Position numbers and translations under genes: made by a program. DNA of 64,000 nt from Cyclobacteriaceae bacterium (GTDB lineage: Bacteria > Bacteroidota > Bacteroidia > Cytophagales > Cyclobacteriaceae), in the NCBI GenBank assembly GCA_025808415.1, contig CP075525.1, positions 2,093,501 through 2,157,500 of the forward strand, written 5' to 3'. The notes under the pieces are model-generated. The model saw nothing but the letters and a program-made list of their open reading frames with translations, was not told the origin of the DNA and searched no databases. Positions 27,328 to 35,938 of the stretch are shown here, in pieces. Each line of letters begins with the position of its first letter. Position 1 is the first letter of the stretch.

Positions 27328-27417
27328 AGTTTTTAAGTTAATTGTGGTGATTTCAAAAATACTCAATTTTGCCATTGCAGCAGAATTTTCTTTCTTGAGC
27401 CGTTAATACACTTTGCT

Positions 27418-27891
27418 ATGAAACAGCCTGATTCGCTAAACCTTGTTGCCGATTTCCACAGAACCTTTAAACACCCGATTTTAGATGAGCCTGGAATACC
27501 CCCAGAGGAGCGTTGTAAACTTCGTGTGGCTTTGATTGCCGAAGAACTAAAGGAACTGGAAGTGGCTATACTTGAAAAGGATATTGTTGAAGTTGCCGAT
27601 GCACTCTGTGATATCCAATATGTTCTTTCAGGCGCTATACTGGAATTTGGCTTGGCCGAAAAATTCAATGAATTGTTTGAGGAAGTTCAACGCTCAAACA
27701 TGAGTAAAGCTTGCCTTACAGAAGATGAAGCCAGGGCTACGGTTAAACACTATAAAGCCAAGGATGGGACTGAGTGTTATTATAAGCAGGCGGGTAACAA
27801 GTGGCTTGTTTACCGTAAATCAGACAATAAAACGATCAAGTCAATCAACTATTCACCCGCAAACCTGGAGCGGATTTTACATCATACGTAA
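27418..27891 (+). CDS. MazG-like/PRA-PH nucleoside triphosphate pyrophosphohydrolase
   Basis: The 157-residue protein has an all-alpha NTP pyrophosphohydrolase fold of the phosphoribosyl-ATP-pyrophosphohydrolase type. The metal-binding Glu/Asp set is visible in LIAEELKELEVAILEKD near residue 39 and in VEVADALCDIQYVLSG near residue 62 (the EExxE and ExxxD pattern). It presumably hydrolyses non-canonical NTPs as house-cleaning. The C-terminal 40 residues (KDGTECYYKQAGNKWLVYR) are an extra domain of unknown role. The end overlaps the convergent small gene by ten bases. Confidence 0.85.
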   Translation: MKQPDSLNLVADFHRTFKHPILDEPGIPPEERCKLRVALIAEELKELEVAILEKDIVEVADALCDIQYVLSGAILEFGLAEKFNELFEEVQRSNMSKACLTEDEARATVKHYKAKDGTECYYKQAGNKWLVYRKSDNKTIKSINYSPANLERILHHT

Positions 27892-28109
27892 AATTCGATT
27901 TGAAAATCAACCTCATTATTTTTTACAGGCAGTGGATTAAGGGCAACAATGGAAGAATTGTTGAATGCCCGGATAAACTCAGTGCGGCTTATCCTGATTT
28001 TGCTTCGGCCGGGCTGAATTTTATGGTATTGCATCCGGCCCGATTTATTGGCTTCGGCCCGGTACACAAGGCTGGCTTGTATCGGAATAGGGGAGGGGAT
28101 GTAGCGCAT
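27882..28109 (-). CDS. small hypothetical protein, second gene of a coupled pair
   Basis: I do not recognise this 75-residue protein. It has no signal peptide, and the last 40 residues (ISRTEFIRAFNNSSIVALN, FQIEFYV) look like a compact beta/alpha fold, similar in feel to the C-terminal TonB-like or plug segments but not assignable. Its ATG shares one base with the TAA of the upstream gene (TAATG), and this is the main reason I believe it is real. It overlaps the convergent NTP pyrophosphohydrolase gene by ten bases at the 3' end. Confidence 0.5.
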   Translation of the reverse strand: MRYIPSPIPIQASLVYRAEANKSGRMQYHKIQPGRSKIRISRTEFIRAFNNSSIVALNPLPVKNNEVDFQIEFYV

Positions 28110-28357
28110 TACCGGTAAGTGTTTCCAAATTCCTTTTGAATAAATGCATTCTGCCGGGCATTATACTGTGCCAATAGGGAATATGCCCAGCCCGGTACAT
28201 AGTTAAAGCGGCTGTTGTACTCCTCAATTTTATTGCACAATTCCTGTACATAAAACCTTATCTGGTCTGCGTTTTTGCAATCGGCTGGCCTTTCAAAATT
28301 CCTTACGGTAAAGGATTTCAGTTCAAGCTCTAGTTTTTTGCGTTCAAAGTCGCTCAT
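28109..28357 (-). CDS. small hypothetical protein, first gene of a coupled pair
   Basis: The 82-residue product is strongly helical and charged (ERKKLELELKSFTVRNFE, QIRFYVQELCNKIEEYNSRF, PGWAYSLLAQYNARQNAFIQ). It has no signal peptide or membrane segment. I cannot name a family. It starts 17 bases from a half-site of the palindromic element described at 28374-28432 and overlaps the next gene with TAATG. It could be a small regulatory or antitoxin-like protein, but no diagnostic motif supports that. Confidence 0.65.
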   Translation of the reverse strand: MSDFERKKLELELKSFTVRNFERPADCKNADQIRFYVQELCNKIEEYNSRFNYVPGWAYSLLAQYNARQNAFIQKEFGNTYR

Positions 28358-28373
28358 TATTTTTGTGTATTAA

Positions 28374-28432
28374 TGCACAATATATGTTATTTTTTATGTT
28401 AAAATCAATATTAATCGTGCAAAATTGCACAA
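28374..28432 (-). promoter_or_regulatory. operator-like element upstream of the small gene pair
   Basis: A palindrome GTGCAA-AA-TTGCAC (28417-28430) and a separate half-site TGCACAA (28374-28380) lie about 17-75 bases upstream of the start at 28357. The shared word TTGCACAA/TGCACAA suggests binding by a dimeric regulator. The intervening sequence is very AT-rich. Confidence 0.5.
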
Positions 28433-28511
28433 ATTTTTTATGCATGATAAAGTTGTTGTTCGTTTAATTGAATGCCGCAGCACACGGCAGATCGACCTGG
28501 ATTAAATTAAA

Positions 28512-28527
28512 ATTCCTGTTCAGGAAT
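28512..28527. repeat. short palindrome ATTCCTG-TT-CAGGAAT
   Basis: A perfect seven-base inverted repeat with two-base spacer, located 45 bases beyond the stop of the 48-residue gene. The words CCTG and CAGG recur in the following 20 bases. It may be a weak terminator or an operator; no T-run follows on the minus strand. Confidence 0.45.
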
Positions 28528-28571
28528 ATAAATACCTGAAAAACAGCTGGTAAGTTGGACCTGTATTAAGT

Positions 28572-28718
28572 TTATTCAAGGGCATTGATAGTAACCCAAT
28601 AGCGGTAGGCAACCAATGCTTGTTCCCACTTCTTTAGTTTGCTCAGGTTGCGCTGGCTAAACCTGGGCATAATGTATTTGTTGATTTTGGCAAGGCTTCT
28701 AAAAAATAGCTTCTTCAT
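28572..28718 (-). CDS. 48-residue basic conserved protein (often mislabelled SsrA-binding protein)
   Basis: A 49-codon frame, shorter than usual cut-offs, encodes a basic peptide starting MKKLFFRSLAKINKYIMPRF and ending AYRYWVTINAL followed by Glu. I recognise the pattern (FxxLAKINK, lone conserved Trp and YRYWVTxNAL end) from a small protein family of Bacteroidota that databases sometimes label as SsrA-binding protein, without functional proof. It is not the true 150-residue SmpB. The ATG at 28718 follows an AG-rich stretch. It stands alone between the small pair and the 295-residue membrane protein. Confidence 0.7.
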   Translation of the reverse strand: MKKLFFRSLAKINKYIMPRFSQRNLSKLKKWEQALVAYRYWVTINALE

Positions 28719-28811
28719 GGTGGCGTTATTTTACCGGCTTAAGTTCAATAGCGATTAATCATTATCTTTAACGCTTTAAGACCACGGCCTTTAACAATTC
28801 TACTTAAAGTT

Positions 28812-29699
28812 ATGGAATCTTTGCAATCTGCTACTTTTTTGGACCTGTGGCACTATGCCATGATCGTTGGGGCGATTATTATGGTGACAGTGGGGTTGTT
28901 GATATACCTTGTTCACAGCCTGCGGGTTTCGTCCATCCGTGAATATCATCATAAATACGATTACCTGAACAAGCATGAAATAAGGAACTATAAAAAAGTA
29001 TTCTATTGCTGGGGCGTGGCAGTTGCCTTTGCCATTAATACCTATGGTATGGGCGAAGTTACAGAGGTGGGTATATGGTTTGTCGTGAGGATGTTTATGG
29101 CGCTGGCCGGAGGTACATTAGTGGGCTATGTGGCGTATTTGGTATTGGAATATTACTACCCTACCAAACTTGATAAGAAACTTAAACGGTGGCGTTATGC
29201 ACCACGGATTAACCCTAAAACAGGTAATAAGATGCGCTTGTTAAGCGAAGAAGAGGAGGATGTTCACCTCGATGCGGGAATGATTGCTGAGGAGAATGTG
29301 TTTTCAATTGACTACGATGTATGGATTGATGAGAAGAACGGAGACGTGAAGATTGAAAAATATGAAGGCAGGCTACAGGCACTTCAATGCAACAGTTGCG
29401 GGTTTTATACCATGCGTGTGGTTAAAGAAGAAGTGACGAAACAACCTGAAGGGTCAGAGCCCGGGGAGTTAGTGAAGAGCTACCAATGCACCTATTGTAA
29501 ATCGGTGCGGGCTACCTCATTCCGGATATCCACCAAAGAAGCCGATGATTATAAGCGCGATAAGTTCAAGTTCCGCAAGAATAAAAACATTGACCTGGTT
29601 AAAGTAGAAGTGCACGCTGTGTCGGGTGAGCGTAAGCATTATGAATTCCAGAATATTGAGCAGGCCCAGAAATTTTTATCCGAATTTGAATCGGAGTAG
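28812..29699 (+). CDS. hypothetical membrane protein with zinc-ribbon-like domain
   Basis: The 295-residue protein has three hydrophobic helices (about residues 14-36, 60-80 and 84-112). A cytoplasmic or periplasmic domain follows in which two CxxC pairs (CNSCG near residue 197 and CTYCK near residue 235) resemble a zinc ribbon. A charged Lys/Asp/Glu-rich tail ends the protein. No family name comes to mind. The gene lies 26 to 56 bases before the tail-specific protease gene on the same strand and could be co-transcribed with it. Confidence 0.75.
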   Translation: MESLQSATFLDLWHYAMIVGAIIMVTVGLLIYLVHSLRVSSIREYHHKYDYLNKHEIRNYKKVFYCWGVAVAFAINTYGMGEVTEVGIWFVVRMFMALAGGTLVGYVAYLVLEYYYPTKLDKKLKRWRYAPRINPKTGNKMRLLSEEEEDVHLDAGMIAEENVFSIDYDVWIDEKNGDVKIEKYEGRLQALQCNSCGFYTMRVVKEEVTKQPEGSEPGELVKSYQCTYCKSVRATSFRISTKEADDYKRDKFKFRKNKNIDLVKVEVHAVSGERKHYEFQNIEQAQKFLSEFESE

Positions 29700-29755
29700 G
29701 CTTTTAGCATATCATTTGCTACCACTTGCACGTATATAAACTAAAAATTGAGCGT

Positions 29756-31783
29756 ATGATGAAGCGTTGGTTGTTGGCTTTAGGGATTTTTGTTGTGAGT
29801 TATGGATGGGCTGGCAACACACCTGACTCGGTATTTCAGGTTAAGCCGGTTTACGGCAAGCAAGCCAAAGTAGTGGTTTCGATATTGGAAACAGGGCATT
29901 ACCGCAAGCTGCCGTTCAATGATTCCCTCTCTTCCGTGGTGCTCGATAGTTATATCTCCAGCCTGGATAACAATAAAATCTATTTTCAGAAGTCCGATAT
30001 CAATTCGTTTGAAAAATACCGCTATACGCTTGATGACGCCACGCGTGCCGAACGGGTTGATCCTGCTTTTGAGATTTACAAAGTTTTTCAAAAGCGTTTT
30101 AAGGAGCGAATGGACTACGTACTGAAATACCTGGTAAAAAAAGACTATGACTATTCGCTGGATGAATATTATGAAACCAATCGCGAGCATGAACCCTGGC
30201 CGTCCAACGAAAAGGAGATGAATGAAATATGGACGAAGATCATCAAAAACCAGGCGTTGAGTTTAAAATTGGCAGGTAAGAACAAGGATGAAATCACCGA
30301 TGCATTGGAAAAACGCTACGAACGGTTTATTAAATCAATGAGTCAAACCACGGCTGATGATATTGTTGGTAGTTATTTAAATGCCATTGCTGAATCATAC
30401 GATCCGCATACCAACTATTTTTCACCCCGCACGGCCGATGTTTTTAAGCAGAACATGGCGCAGTCATTTGAGGGAATAGGTGCGCGCCTTCAATCTGACA
30501 ACGATTATACCAAAGTGGCCGAGATTCTTCCCGGTGGACCTGCAGAAAAAAGCAAATTAATCCATGCCAACGACCGGATTGTTGGGGTAGCCCAAGGCGA
30601 TGGTGAAATGGTGGATGTTATCGGCTGGCGATTGGACGAGGTTGTGAAACTGATTAAAGGACCAAAAGGAACCCGCGTACGGTTAAGCATATTGCCGGCT
30701 GAAACAGGGGTAACCGGTCCTCCCGTAGTGATTACACTTGTACGTGACAAAATAAAACTGGAAGACCTTACAGCGAAAAGGAAGGTTGTTGAATACACCA
30801 AAGATGGCAAGAACATGAAGTTGGGCGTAATTACCCTGCCCAGCTTTTATATGGATTGGGAGGCCTACCAGAAGGGAGATCCTGATTACAACAGTACCTC
30901 AGGCGATGTTAAAAAGCACATTAAGGCAATGCAAGCCGAGGGTATTGATGGCCTGGTGCTTGACCTGCGCAACAACGGTGGCGGCTCATTGAAAGAAGCG
31001 ATTGACCTTACGGGTTTGTTCATAAAGGGTGGCCCGGTAGTTCAGGTTAAAAATTCCATGAAGCGCACAGAAGTCCTGAATGATGATGACCAATCTATTG
31101 TTTACAGTGGCCCCCTGGTGGTATTGATTAATCGCTTCAGCGCATCCGCTTCAGAAATTTTTGCCGGTGCCATACAGGATTACAACCGGGGCATTGTAGT
31201 GGGTGAATCTTCATACGGAAAGGGAACTGTACAAACCATGGTTGAGCTTGACCGCTATATTCAGGATAAAGACCCGGCCGGTTCATTAAAGTTAACCATT
31301 CAGAAATTTTATCGTGTTACCGGAAGCAGTACCCAGCACAAAGGTGTTATTCCCGACATAAAATTGCCAACGGCACTTGATCCGGAGCAGTTTGGTGAAA
31401 GCGCCAGCCCAGGTGCGTTGCCTTGGGATGAAATAAGAAGTGCATTGTACCAAAAAACTCCTTATGTGAACAGCAAAGTATTATCAAGCCTTAATAAATC
31501 ATACCAGGACAGGCTAAGGAATGATAGTTTCTTAAGCGAGTTCGTAAATCAAACCGAAGAAACCCGAAGGAACATCAATCAAACAAAAGTTTCGCTGAAT
31601 GAAAATGTGAGGCGAAAAGAGATGGAAGAGGCTGAACGTAAAGTGAGTTCTACACGGCAACCGGGCAACACAGCACTGGACAAAGAAGGCAAGCCTGTTA
31701 CCAGCATGCTCAACATAAGCGATGAATACCTACGCGAGGGTTTACTGGTACTTACGGATTTGATTACCTCCAAAATCGGATAA
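29756..31783 (+). CDS. prc: tail-specific protease (carboxy-terminal processing peptidase, S41 family)
   Basis: The roughly 675-residue protein is a periplasmic protease that degrades or trims proteins from their C-terminus and helps to process lipoproteins and cell-wall enzymes. Domains in order are a signal peptide, an N-terminal helical Prc domain (about 20-225), a PDZ domain (about 230-330, QSFEGIGARLQSDN), an S41 catalytic domain (about 345-530) and a C-terminal DUF3340-type segment. The catalytic Ser is in NRFSASASEIFAGAIQDY, and the Lys/Gln dyad partner is in GESSYGKGTVQ. ATG 29756 or 29759 directly precedes the signal sequence; a longer start at 29726 is not needed. Length is normal for Prc. 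Confidence 0.95.
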   Translation: MMKRWLLALGIFVVSYGWAGNTPDSVFQVKPVYGKQAKVVVSILETGHYRKLPFNDSLSSVVLDSYISSLDNNKIYFQKSDINSFEKYRYTLDDATRAERVDPAFEIYKVFQKRFKERMDYVLKYLVKKDYDYSLDEYYETNREHEPWPSNEKEMNEIWTKIIKNQALSLKLAGKNKDEITDALEKRYERFIKSMSQTTADDIVGSYLNAIAESYDPHTNYFSPRTADVFKQNMAQSFEGIGARLQSDNDYTKVAEILPGGPAEKSKLIHANDRIVGVAQGDGEMVDVIGWRLDEVVKLIKGPKGTRVRLSILPAETGVTGPPVVITLVRDKIKLEDLTAKRKVVEYTKDGKNMKLGVITLPSFYMDWEAYQKGDPDYNSTSGDVKKHIKAMQAEGIDGLVLDLRNNGGGSLKEAIDLTGLFIKGGPVVQVKNSMKRTEVLNDDDQSIVYSGPLVVLINRFSASASEIFAGAIQDYNRGIVVGESSYGKGTVQTMVELDRYIQDKDPAGSLKLTIQKFYRVTGSSTQHKGVIPDIKLPTALDPEQFGESASPGALPWDEIRSALYQKTPYVNSKVLSSLNKSYQDRLRNDSFLSEFVNQTEETRRNINQTKVSLNENVRRKEMEEAERKVSSTRQPGNTALDKEGKPVTSMLNISDEYLREGLLVLTDLITSKIG

Positions 31784-31812
31784 AAAAAGCGGGTCTTGAA
31801 CCCGCTTTTTTT
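31782..31812. terminator. bidirectional terminator between prc and the Asp-box protein
   Basis: A perfect stem AAAAAAAGCGGGT / ACCCGCTTTTTTT with a five-base loop serves both convergent genes. Confidence 0.9.
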
Positions 31813-31830
31813 ATTTCAATATATTATCTG

Positions 31831-34800
31831 TTAGGGCAACTTCACAAACTCAGCAAATGGTTTTAATGTAACGGGTTCAATTCCGTTTTTCACCAGCAGG
31901 CTTTCAAAACTTTTTCCGTGTTTAGACTTAAGCCCTAAAAAGGTTTCTTTGGCTTTAGCAAAACGGCTTTCCAGTGCTTTCATGTTCTCCAGTTCGGCAG
32001 CGGATGGGCCAAAGAAGGAGCCAGCAACTTTTCCGTAAAGCTCACTTAAGTCTTCGCGCAATTGCGGATTGCCCGCACCCACATAATTATCGCCTGTTGT
32101 AATCAGTAATGTTTCCTTGAGCTTGAGCAATCCATTTTCGAAGGTTGCATTGCTTTTTGCGGCAGCGGGATTTTTGGATTTTAGTTTATCGCATGTGGCA
32201 AGCAACTCATCCAGTTCATAAACCAGGTAAGCCAGGTCTTCCGTCATGGCAAATAGCTGGCGTGTAGTTTTTTGTTGCAATTCCCTGTCGGCTACAGTTA
32301 CTGATGAAGAAGGGGGGTATTGTATAACCAGGTCTGTGGTATAGGTATCTTTTCCCTTCTGTATAACTACTTTGTAAGTTCCTGCTGCGGCACGCGGAGA
32401 GGTGAAACCACCGAATACAAAGGTTTTACCTACTGCTGTTTTAGGGGCTTTTGTAGTGTAGTTCCATTCAATAACATTTATCCCTTTGGATTTTCCTGCC
32501 GTGAGTTCGGTTACCAGATTCCCATCCTTATCCTGGATTTCCAATGTCATTTTACCGATGGTATGCCGCTTTTTCAAGTAATAAATAATTTTGGCAGCCT
32601 GGCTTGCATTAGGGCCCACAAATTGGGTTTCTCCCGCTGTTCCGCCAAACCCATTGGACTCCGGTATGATGGAGGGCTTGCGTGAGAAGTAGTGGAGTTC
32701 TTTATTTAATGCCTCTTCGGTGAGTTCACGTAACGGGCTGATGTCATCGATAATGATTACCCCACGTCCGTGTGTTCCCAGGACCAGGTCGTTTGTTTTT
32801 TTATGCAAGTCAATAAAATGCACGGAAACCGCGGGAACATTATTGGTGAATTTCATCCAGGTCTTGCCGCCATCCAGGGTAATGTAAAGGCCAAGTTCTG
32901 TTCCAAGGAACAACAGATTTTCGTTTTTATAATCCTCTTGTATGTTCCGTACAAAGGATGTTACATCGGCACTGATAATCGACTTCCAGGTTGTGCCGAA
33001 ATCTGTTGTTTTGTAGGCATAGGGTTTCATATCGCCTTGCTGATACCCCGTGAACACGGCATAGGCGTTTCCCTTACCAAATACGCTGGCTTCGATGTGC
33101 CAGCACGATGTGTTTTTAGGCAATCCGGGTATGTTCGGGGTAACGTTTTTCCAGGTTTTGCCACCATCGCGGGTAACTTGCACATTGCCGTCATCGGTAC
33201 CGGCCCAGATTACATTTTCGTCAAGCGGTGATTCGGTAATGGTAAAAATGGTACAATGATTTTCGGCACCTGAGTTATCTTTTGAAAGCCCACCCGAATC
33301 ACCTGCATTGATTTTGTTCTTGTCATTGGTGGTCAGGTCGGGCGATATCTTTACCCAGGTATCGCCCATGTCTTCTGAGCGGTGAACAAACTGACTTCCC
33401 ATATAAAAGCGATCGGGTTGGTGTACACTTATCGCCATGGGAGCGTTCCAATTAAACCGAAGGCGAGGATCACCGGGGGCAGCCAGGGGTTGAATGGTTT
33501 TATGGAGGTTCTTAACCGGATCGTAACGCCAAACGTTCTGGGCACCTTGCATTTCGGAATAGATGATTTTTTTGGTTGGATGACGGAGAACACGATAGCC
33601 ATCACCAACACCCACCACATTCCAGTCGCGTGCCTCTACGCCACCAGGTGATGATGATGGGCCATACCACGATCCGTTGTCTTGCAACCCGCCATAAACA
33701 TGGTAGGGTTCTTCATCATCAACACTGATCTGGTAAAATTGCGATACCGGCAGGTTTTCCACTATTTCCATAGTAGTGCCGCCATCCCATGAGCGGTAAA
33801 TACCACCATCGGTACCGGCATACATCCGGTCTGAATGATTGATGTCAAAAATGATGTCGTGAATATCCGCATGCATGGGGCCAAGGTTCTTAAATGTTTT
33901 ACCCCCATCACGCGAAATAGACCCTGATAACCCGGCTTTAACCACTACATCAGGATTTTTAGGGTCAACAACAATTCTTGAAAAGTAAAAAGGGCGTACC
34001 ACCAACCCAAAATCCCCGTTAATGTGTTTCCAGGATGCGCCTGAATCATCGCTTCGGTAAAGGCCTTTGTCTTTATCTTGTTCAGTCTCTAAGACAGCAT
34101 ATACAATGGCCGTATTGGAAGGGGCCAGGCCAATAGCAATTCGACCTAATTTTCCTTTTGGGAAACCATTGTGGATTTTATTCCAGGTTTTGCCTGCATC
34201 GGTGCTTTTGTAAAGCGCGCTATTGATGCCACCCGAGTTGAAAGACCAGGGGGTTCTGCGAAACTCCCAGAAGGATGCATAAACCACATTGGGATTGTTT
34301 GGGTCAATAACCAGGTCGCTGCAACCGGTAGTTTCATTTACATAGAGGATTTTTTGCCAAGTACTTCCACCGTCTGAAGATTTATAGAGCCCTCTTTCCT
34401 GGCTGTCGCTCCATAATGCACCCATTACGGCAACATATACTTCATTTGGATTTTTTGGGTTAACCTGTATGCCCGCGATCCTTTCGGATTTCTCTAACCC
34501 CACTAATTTCCAGGTGCTGCCACCATCCATCGATTTATACAGGCCATCACCTATTGAAACACTGTTTCGTGTCCAGGTTTCACCGGTACCAACCCACACG
34601 GTTTCAGGTTGTGAAGGATCAACGGCAACCGCTCCAATGGATTGGCAATAGTCGTCAAAAATTGAATTAAACGTTGCGCCACCGTTGTTACTCTTCCAAA
34701 CCCCACCACCCGCGGTACCGGCATAGATTATCCGGTTATTGGTTGGATGGGGCTCCAGGTCTGTAATACGGCCGCTCATGATTGCGGGGCCTATATGCCG

Positions 34801-34923
34801 GGCTTTCAGGTCACCAAAAAGTTCTTTGCCGCGGGTAACTGCATCTTGTGCCGCTGTTTGCTGACTAATGACGATCAATAGGATTAATGCAATAGTGTTA
34901 GTTACTTGAAATATTTTTTTCAT
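31831..34923 (-). CDS. large secreted protein with BNR/Asp-box (sortilin-like) propeller repeats
   Basis: The 1030-residue protein has a signal peptide ending TAAQ near residue 26. Many Asp-box repeats of the sortilin/VPS10 or BNR type follow (for example KSMDGGSTWKLV, KSSDGGSTWQKI, KSTDAGKTWNKI, ITLDGGKTWMKF), spread over about residues 60-730 and expected to form one or two large beta-propellers. The C-terminal 250 residues contain a beta-sandwich and a helical segment (LFAMTEDLAYLVYELDELL). The family is widespread in Bacteroidota and is often annotated as glycosyl hydrolase, but no catalytic residues can be identified. It would lie in the periplasm or outside the cell. Confidence 0.9.
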   Translation of the reverse strand: MKKIFQVTNTIALILLIVISQQTAAQDAVTRGKELFGDLKARHIGPAIMSGRITDLEPHPTNNRIIYAGTAGGGVWKSNNGGATFNSIFDDYCQSIGAVAVDPSQPETVWVGTGETWTRNSVSIGDGLYKSMDGGSTWKLVGLEKSERIAGIQVNPKNPNEVYVAVMGALWSDSQERGLYKSSDGGSTWQKILYVNETTGCSDLVIDPNNPNVVYASFWEFRRTPWSFNSGGINSALYKSTDAGKTWNKIHNGFPKGKLGRIAIGLAPSNTAIVYAVLETEQDKDKGLYRSDDSGASWKHINGDFGLVVRPFYFSRIVVDPKNPDVVVKAGLSGSISRDGGKTFKNLGPMHADIHDIIFDINHSDRMYAGTDGGIYRSWDGGTTMEIVENLPVSQFYQISVDDEEPYHVYGGLQDNGSWYGPSSSPGGVEARDWNVVGVGDGYRVLRHPTKKIIYSEMQGAQNVWRYDPVKNLHKTIQPLAAPGDPRLRFNWNAPMAISVHQPDRFYMGSQFVHRSEDMGDTWVKISPDLTTNDKNKINAGDSGGLSKDNSGAENHCTIFTITESPLDENVIWAGTDDGNVQVTRDGGKTWKNVTPNIPGLPKNTSCWHIEASVFGKGNAYAVFTGYQQGDMKPYAYKTTDFGTTWKSIISADVTSFVRNIQEDYKNENLLFLGTELGLYITLDGGKTWMKFTNNVPAVSVHFIDLHKKTNDLVLGTHGRGVIIIDDISPLRELTEEALNKELHYFSRKPSIIPESNGFGGTAGETQFVGPNASQAAKIIYYLKKRHTIGKMTLEIQDKDGNLVTELTAGKSKGINVIEWNYTTKAPKTAVGKTFVFGGFTSPRAAAGTYKVVIQKGKDTYTTDLVIQYPPSSSVTVADRELQQKTTRQLFAMTEDLAYLVYELDELLATCDKLKSKNPAAAKSNATFENGLLKLKETLLITTGDNYVGAGNPQLREDLSELYGKVAGSFFGPSAAELENMKALESRFAKAKETFLGLKSKHGKSFESLLVKNGIEPVTLKPFAEFVKLP

Positions 34924-34969
34924 AGACCATAGAATGTGAATTGAGAAATAGTGTAAAGTGCAGTGTAAA

Positions 34970-35000
34970 AAAAAGGCTATGCAACGAGCATAGCCTTTTT
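34970..35000 (-). terminator. terminator of the LolA-like gene
   Basis: Stem AAAAAGGCTATGC / GCATAGCCTTTTT with a five-base loop; on the minus strand it is followed by a long T-run. It separates the LolA-like gene from the Asp-box gene. Confidence 0.85.
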
Positions 35001-35014
35001 ACGATCTTTAATCA

Positions 35015-35761
35015 TTAATTTCCGGATGGAAATTCAAAAGCTTTATTTTCCACTTTAGGGTTTAGCTCAATTTTTGTAATCACCAGGGGTTGCGAACCCA
35101 TGCCTTTAACACCTTGTGCCATTGAAAAGGGGAAGAGCAGTCCATCCACTTCCTGGTAGTCGCTCATGGTAGTTTGTGTAACCATTCCTTTTCCTTGACC
35201 ACTTTTAATTTCTTGTTCCACCATCAGGGTAACGTAATTATCAGTATCGATGTAGTAGAAAGCTATATTATCTTCTTTTTTACCATCAACTGAAAGTGGT
35301 TTTCTTGTCAGTTTCAGTTTGAATGTTTCTGATCCATCTACTGTCTCCTTACCAACAAGTTCAACTTTATAACCTTTGGCTTTGTAGTTAAGGAATGGGT
35401 CAGGGAAATCACCAATGTTTAATTTAAAATTTTCAGTAGTCTCGGCATCACTTTTTTCAGGCTTCATGGTCATGAAGTTGGTTGACCATAAAGACGTTCC
35501 ATCATAAACGTTTTGCCATCCGGTCATTCCCTGCACGCTAAAAGAAGTATATTGTCTTCCATCAGCGAGGCTTACAATCTCAAGGGGGATTTCCATGCCT
35601 CCCTGATTAACTTTGGCGGTCATTTTAATTCCCTTCAGGTTTTGAAGTTTAGATTTTCCGCCCATAGCCTCAAAATATTTTTCCAGTATCTGGTCAACGT
35701 TTTGGGCCTGTAGGTTGGCGGCAAATAAGATTAAAAGGGTAAAGAGTAGTCTGCTTTTCAT
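35015..35761 (-). CDS. LolA-like outer-membrane lipoprotein-sorting family protein
   Basis: The 248-residue secreted protein has a signal peptide (cut after LQAQ). It resembles the LolA/LolB-like fold proteins of Bacteroidota: an initial helix with VDQILEKYFEAMGGKSKL, followed by a series of long antiparallel strands (IKMTAKVNQGGMEIPLEIV, VYDGTSLWSTNFM, YKVELVGKETVDGSETFKL, FYYIDTDNYVTLM, YQEVDGLLFPFSM). It may carry a lipid or lipoprotein across the periplasm. It is a single-gene unit with its own terminator. Confidence 0.8.
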   Translation of the reverse strand: MKSRLLFTLLILFAANLQAQNVDQILEKYFEAMGGKSKLQNLKGIKMTAKVNQGGMEIPLEIVSLADGRQYTSFSVQGMTGWQNVYDGTSLWSTNFMTMKPEKSDAETTENFKLNIGDFPDPFLNYKAKGYKVELVGKETVDGSETFKLKLTRKPLSVDGKKEDNIAFYYIDTDNYVTLMVEQEIKSGQGKGMVTQTTMSDYQEVDGLLFPFSMAQGVKGMGSQPLVITKIELNPKVENKAFEFPSGN

Positions 35762-35938
35762 ACGCGTTTTAGTTGTTTGTTAAAATTAGTCGGGGTTAAC
35801 CTTTTGTGATTACAGTACTTAACAAATTTATAAGGTTTCCGTTTGAGACAATGTCATCCTCTTCCTGATTCCGCTAATTTCTGCAATTTAATAGCTATTT
35901 TTAGCCGAAATGATGGTTAATCCAAGCCTTGCCTTTGT

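Noticed and set aside
27900..28118. Plus-strand frame of 72 codons opposite the small gene pair
   Set aside because: It starts with TTG and overlaps the minus-strand genes that share a TAATG junction; the minus-strand reading has better coupling.
28440..28505. Small plus-strand frame MHDKVV with 21 codons
   Set aside because: Too short, no coupling or homology pattern, next to an operator-like region.
29780..30190. Minus-strand frame of 136 codons inside prc
   Set aside because: It is antisense to a clearly coding region with conserved Prc domains, so it is a shadow.
32320..33231. Plus-strand frames (121 and 153 codons) inside the Asp-box gene
   Set aside because: They are antisense to Asp-box repeats and show no independent motif.
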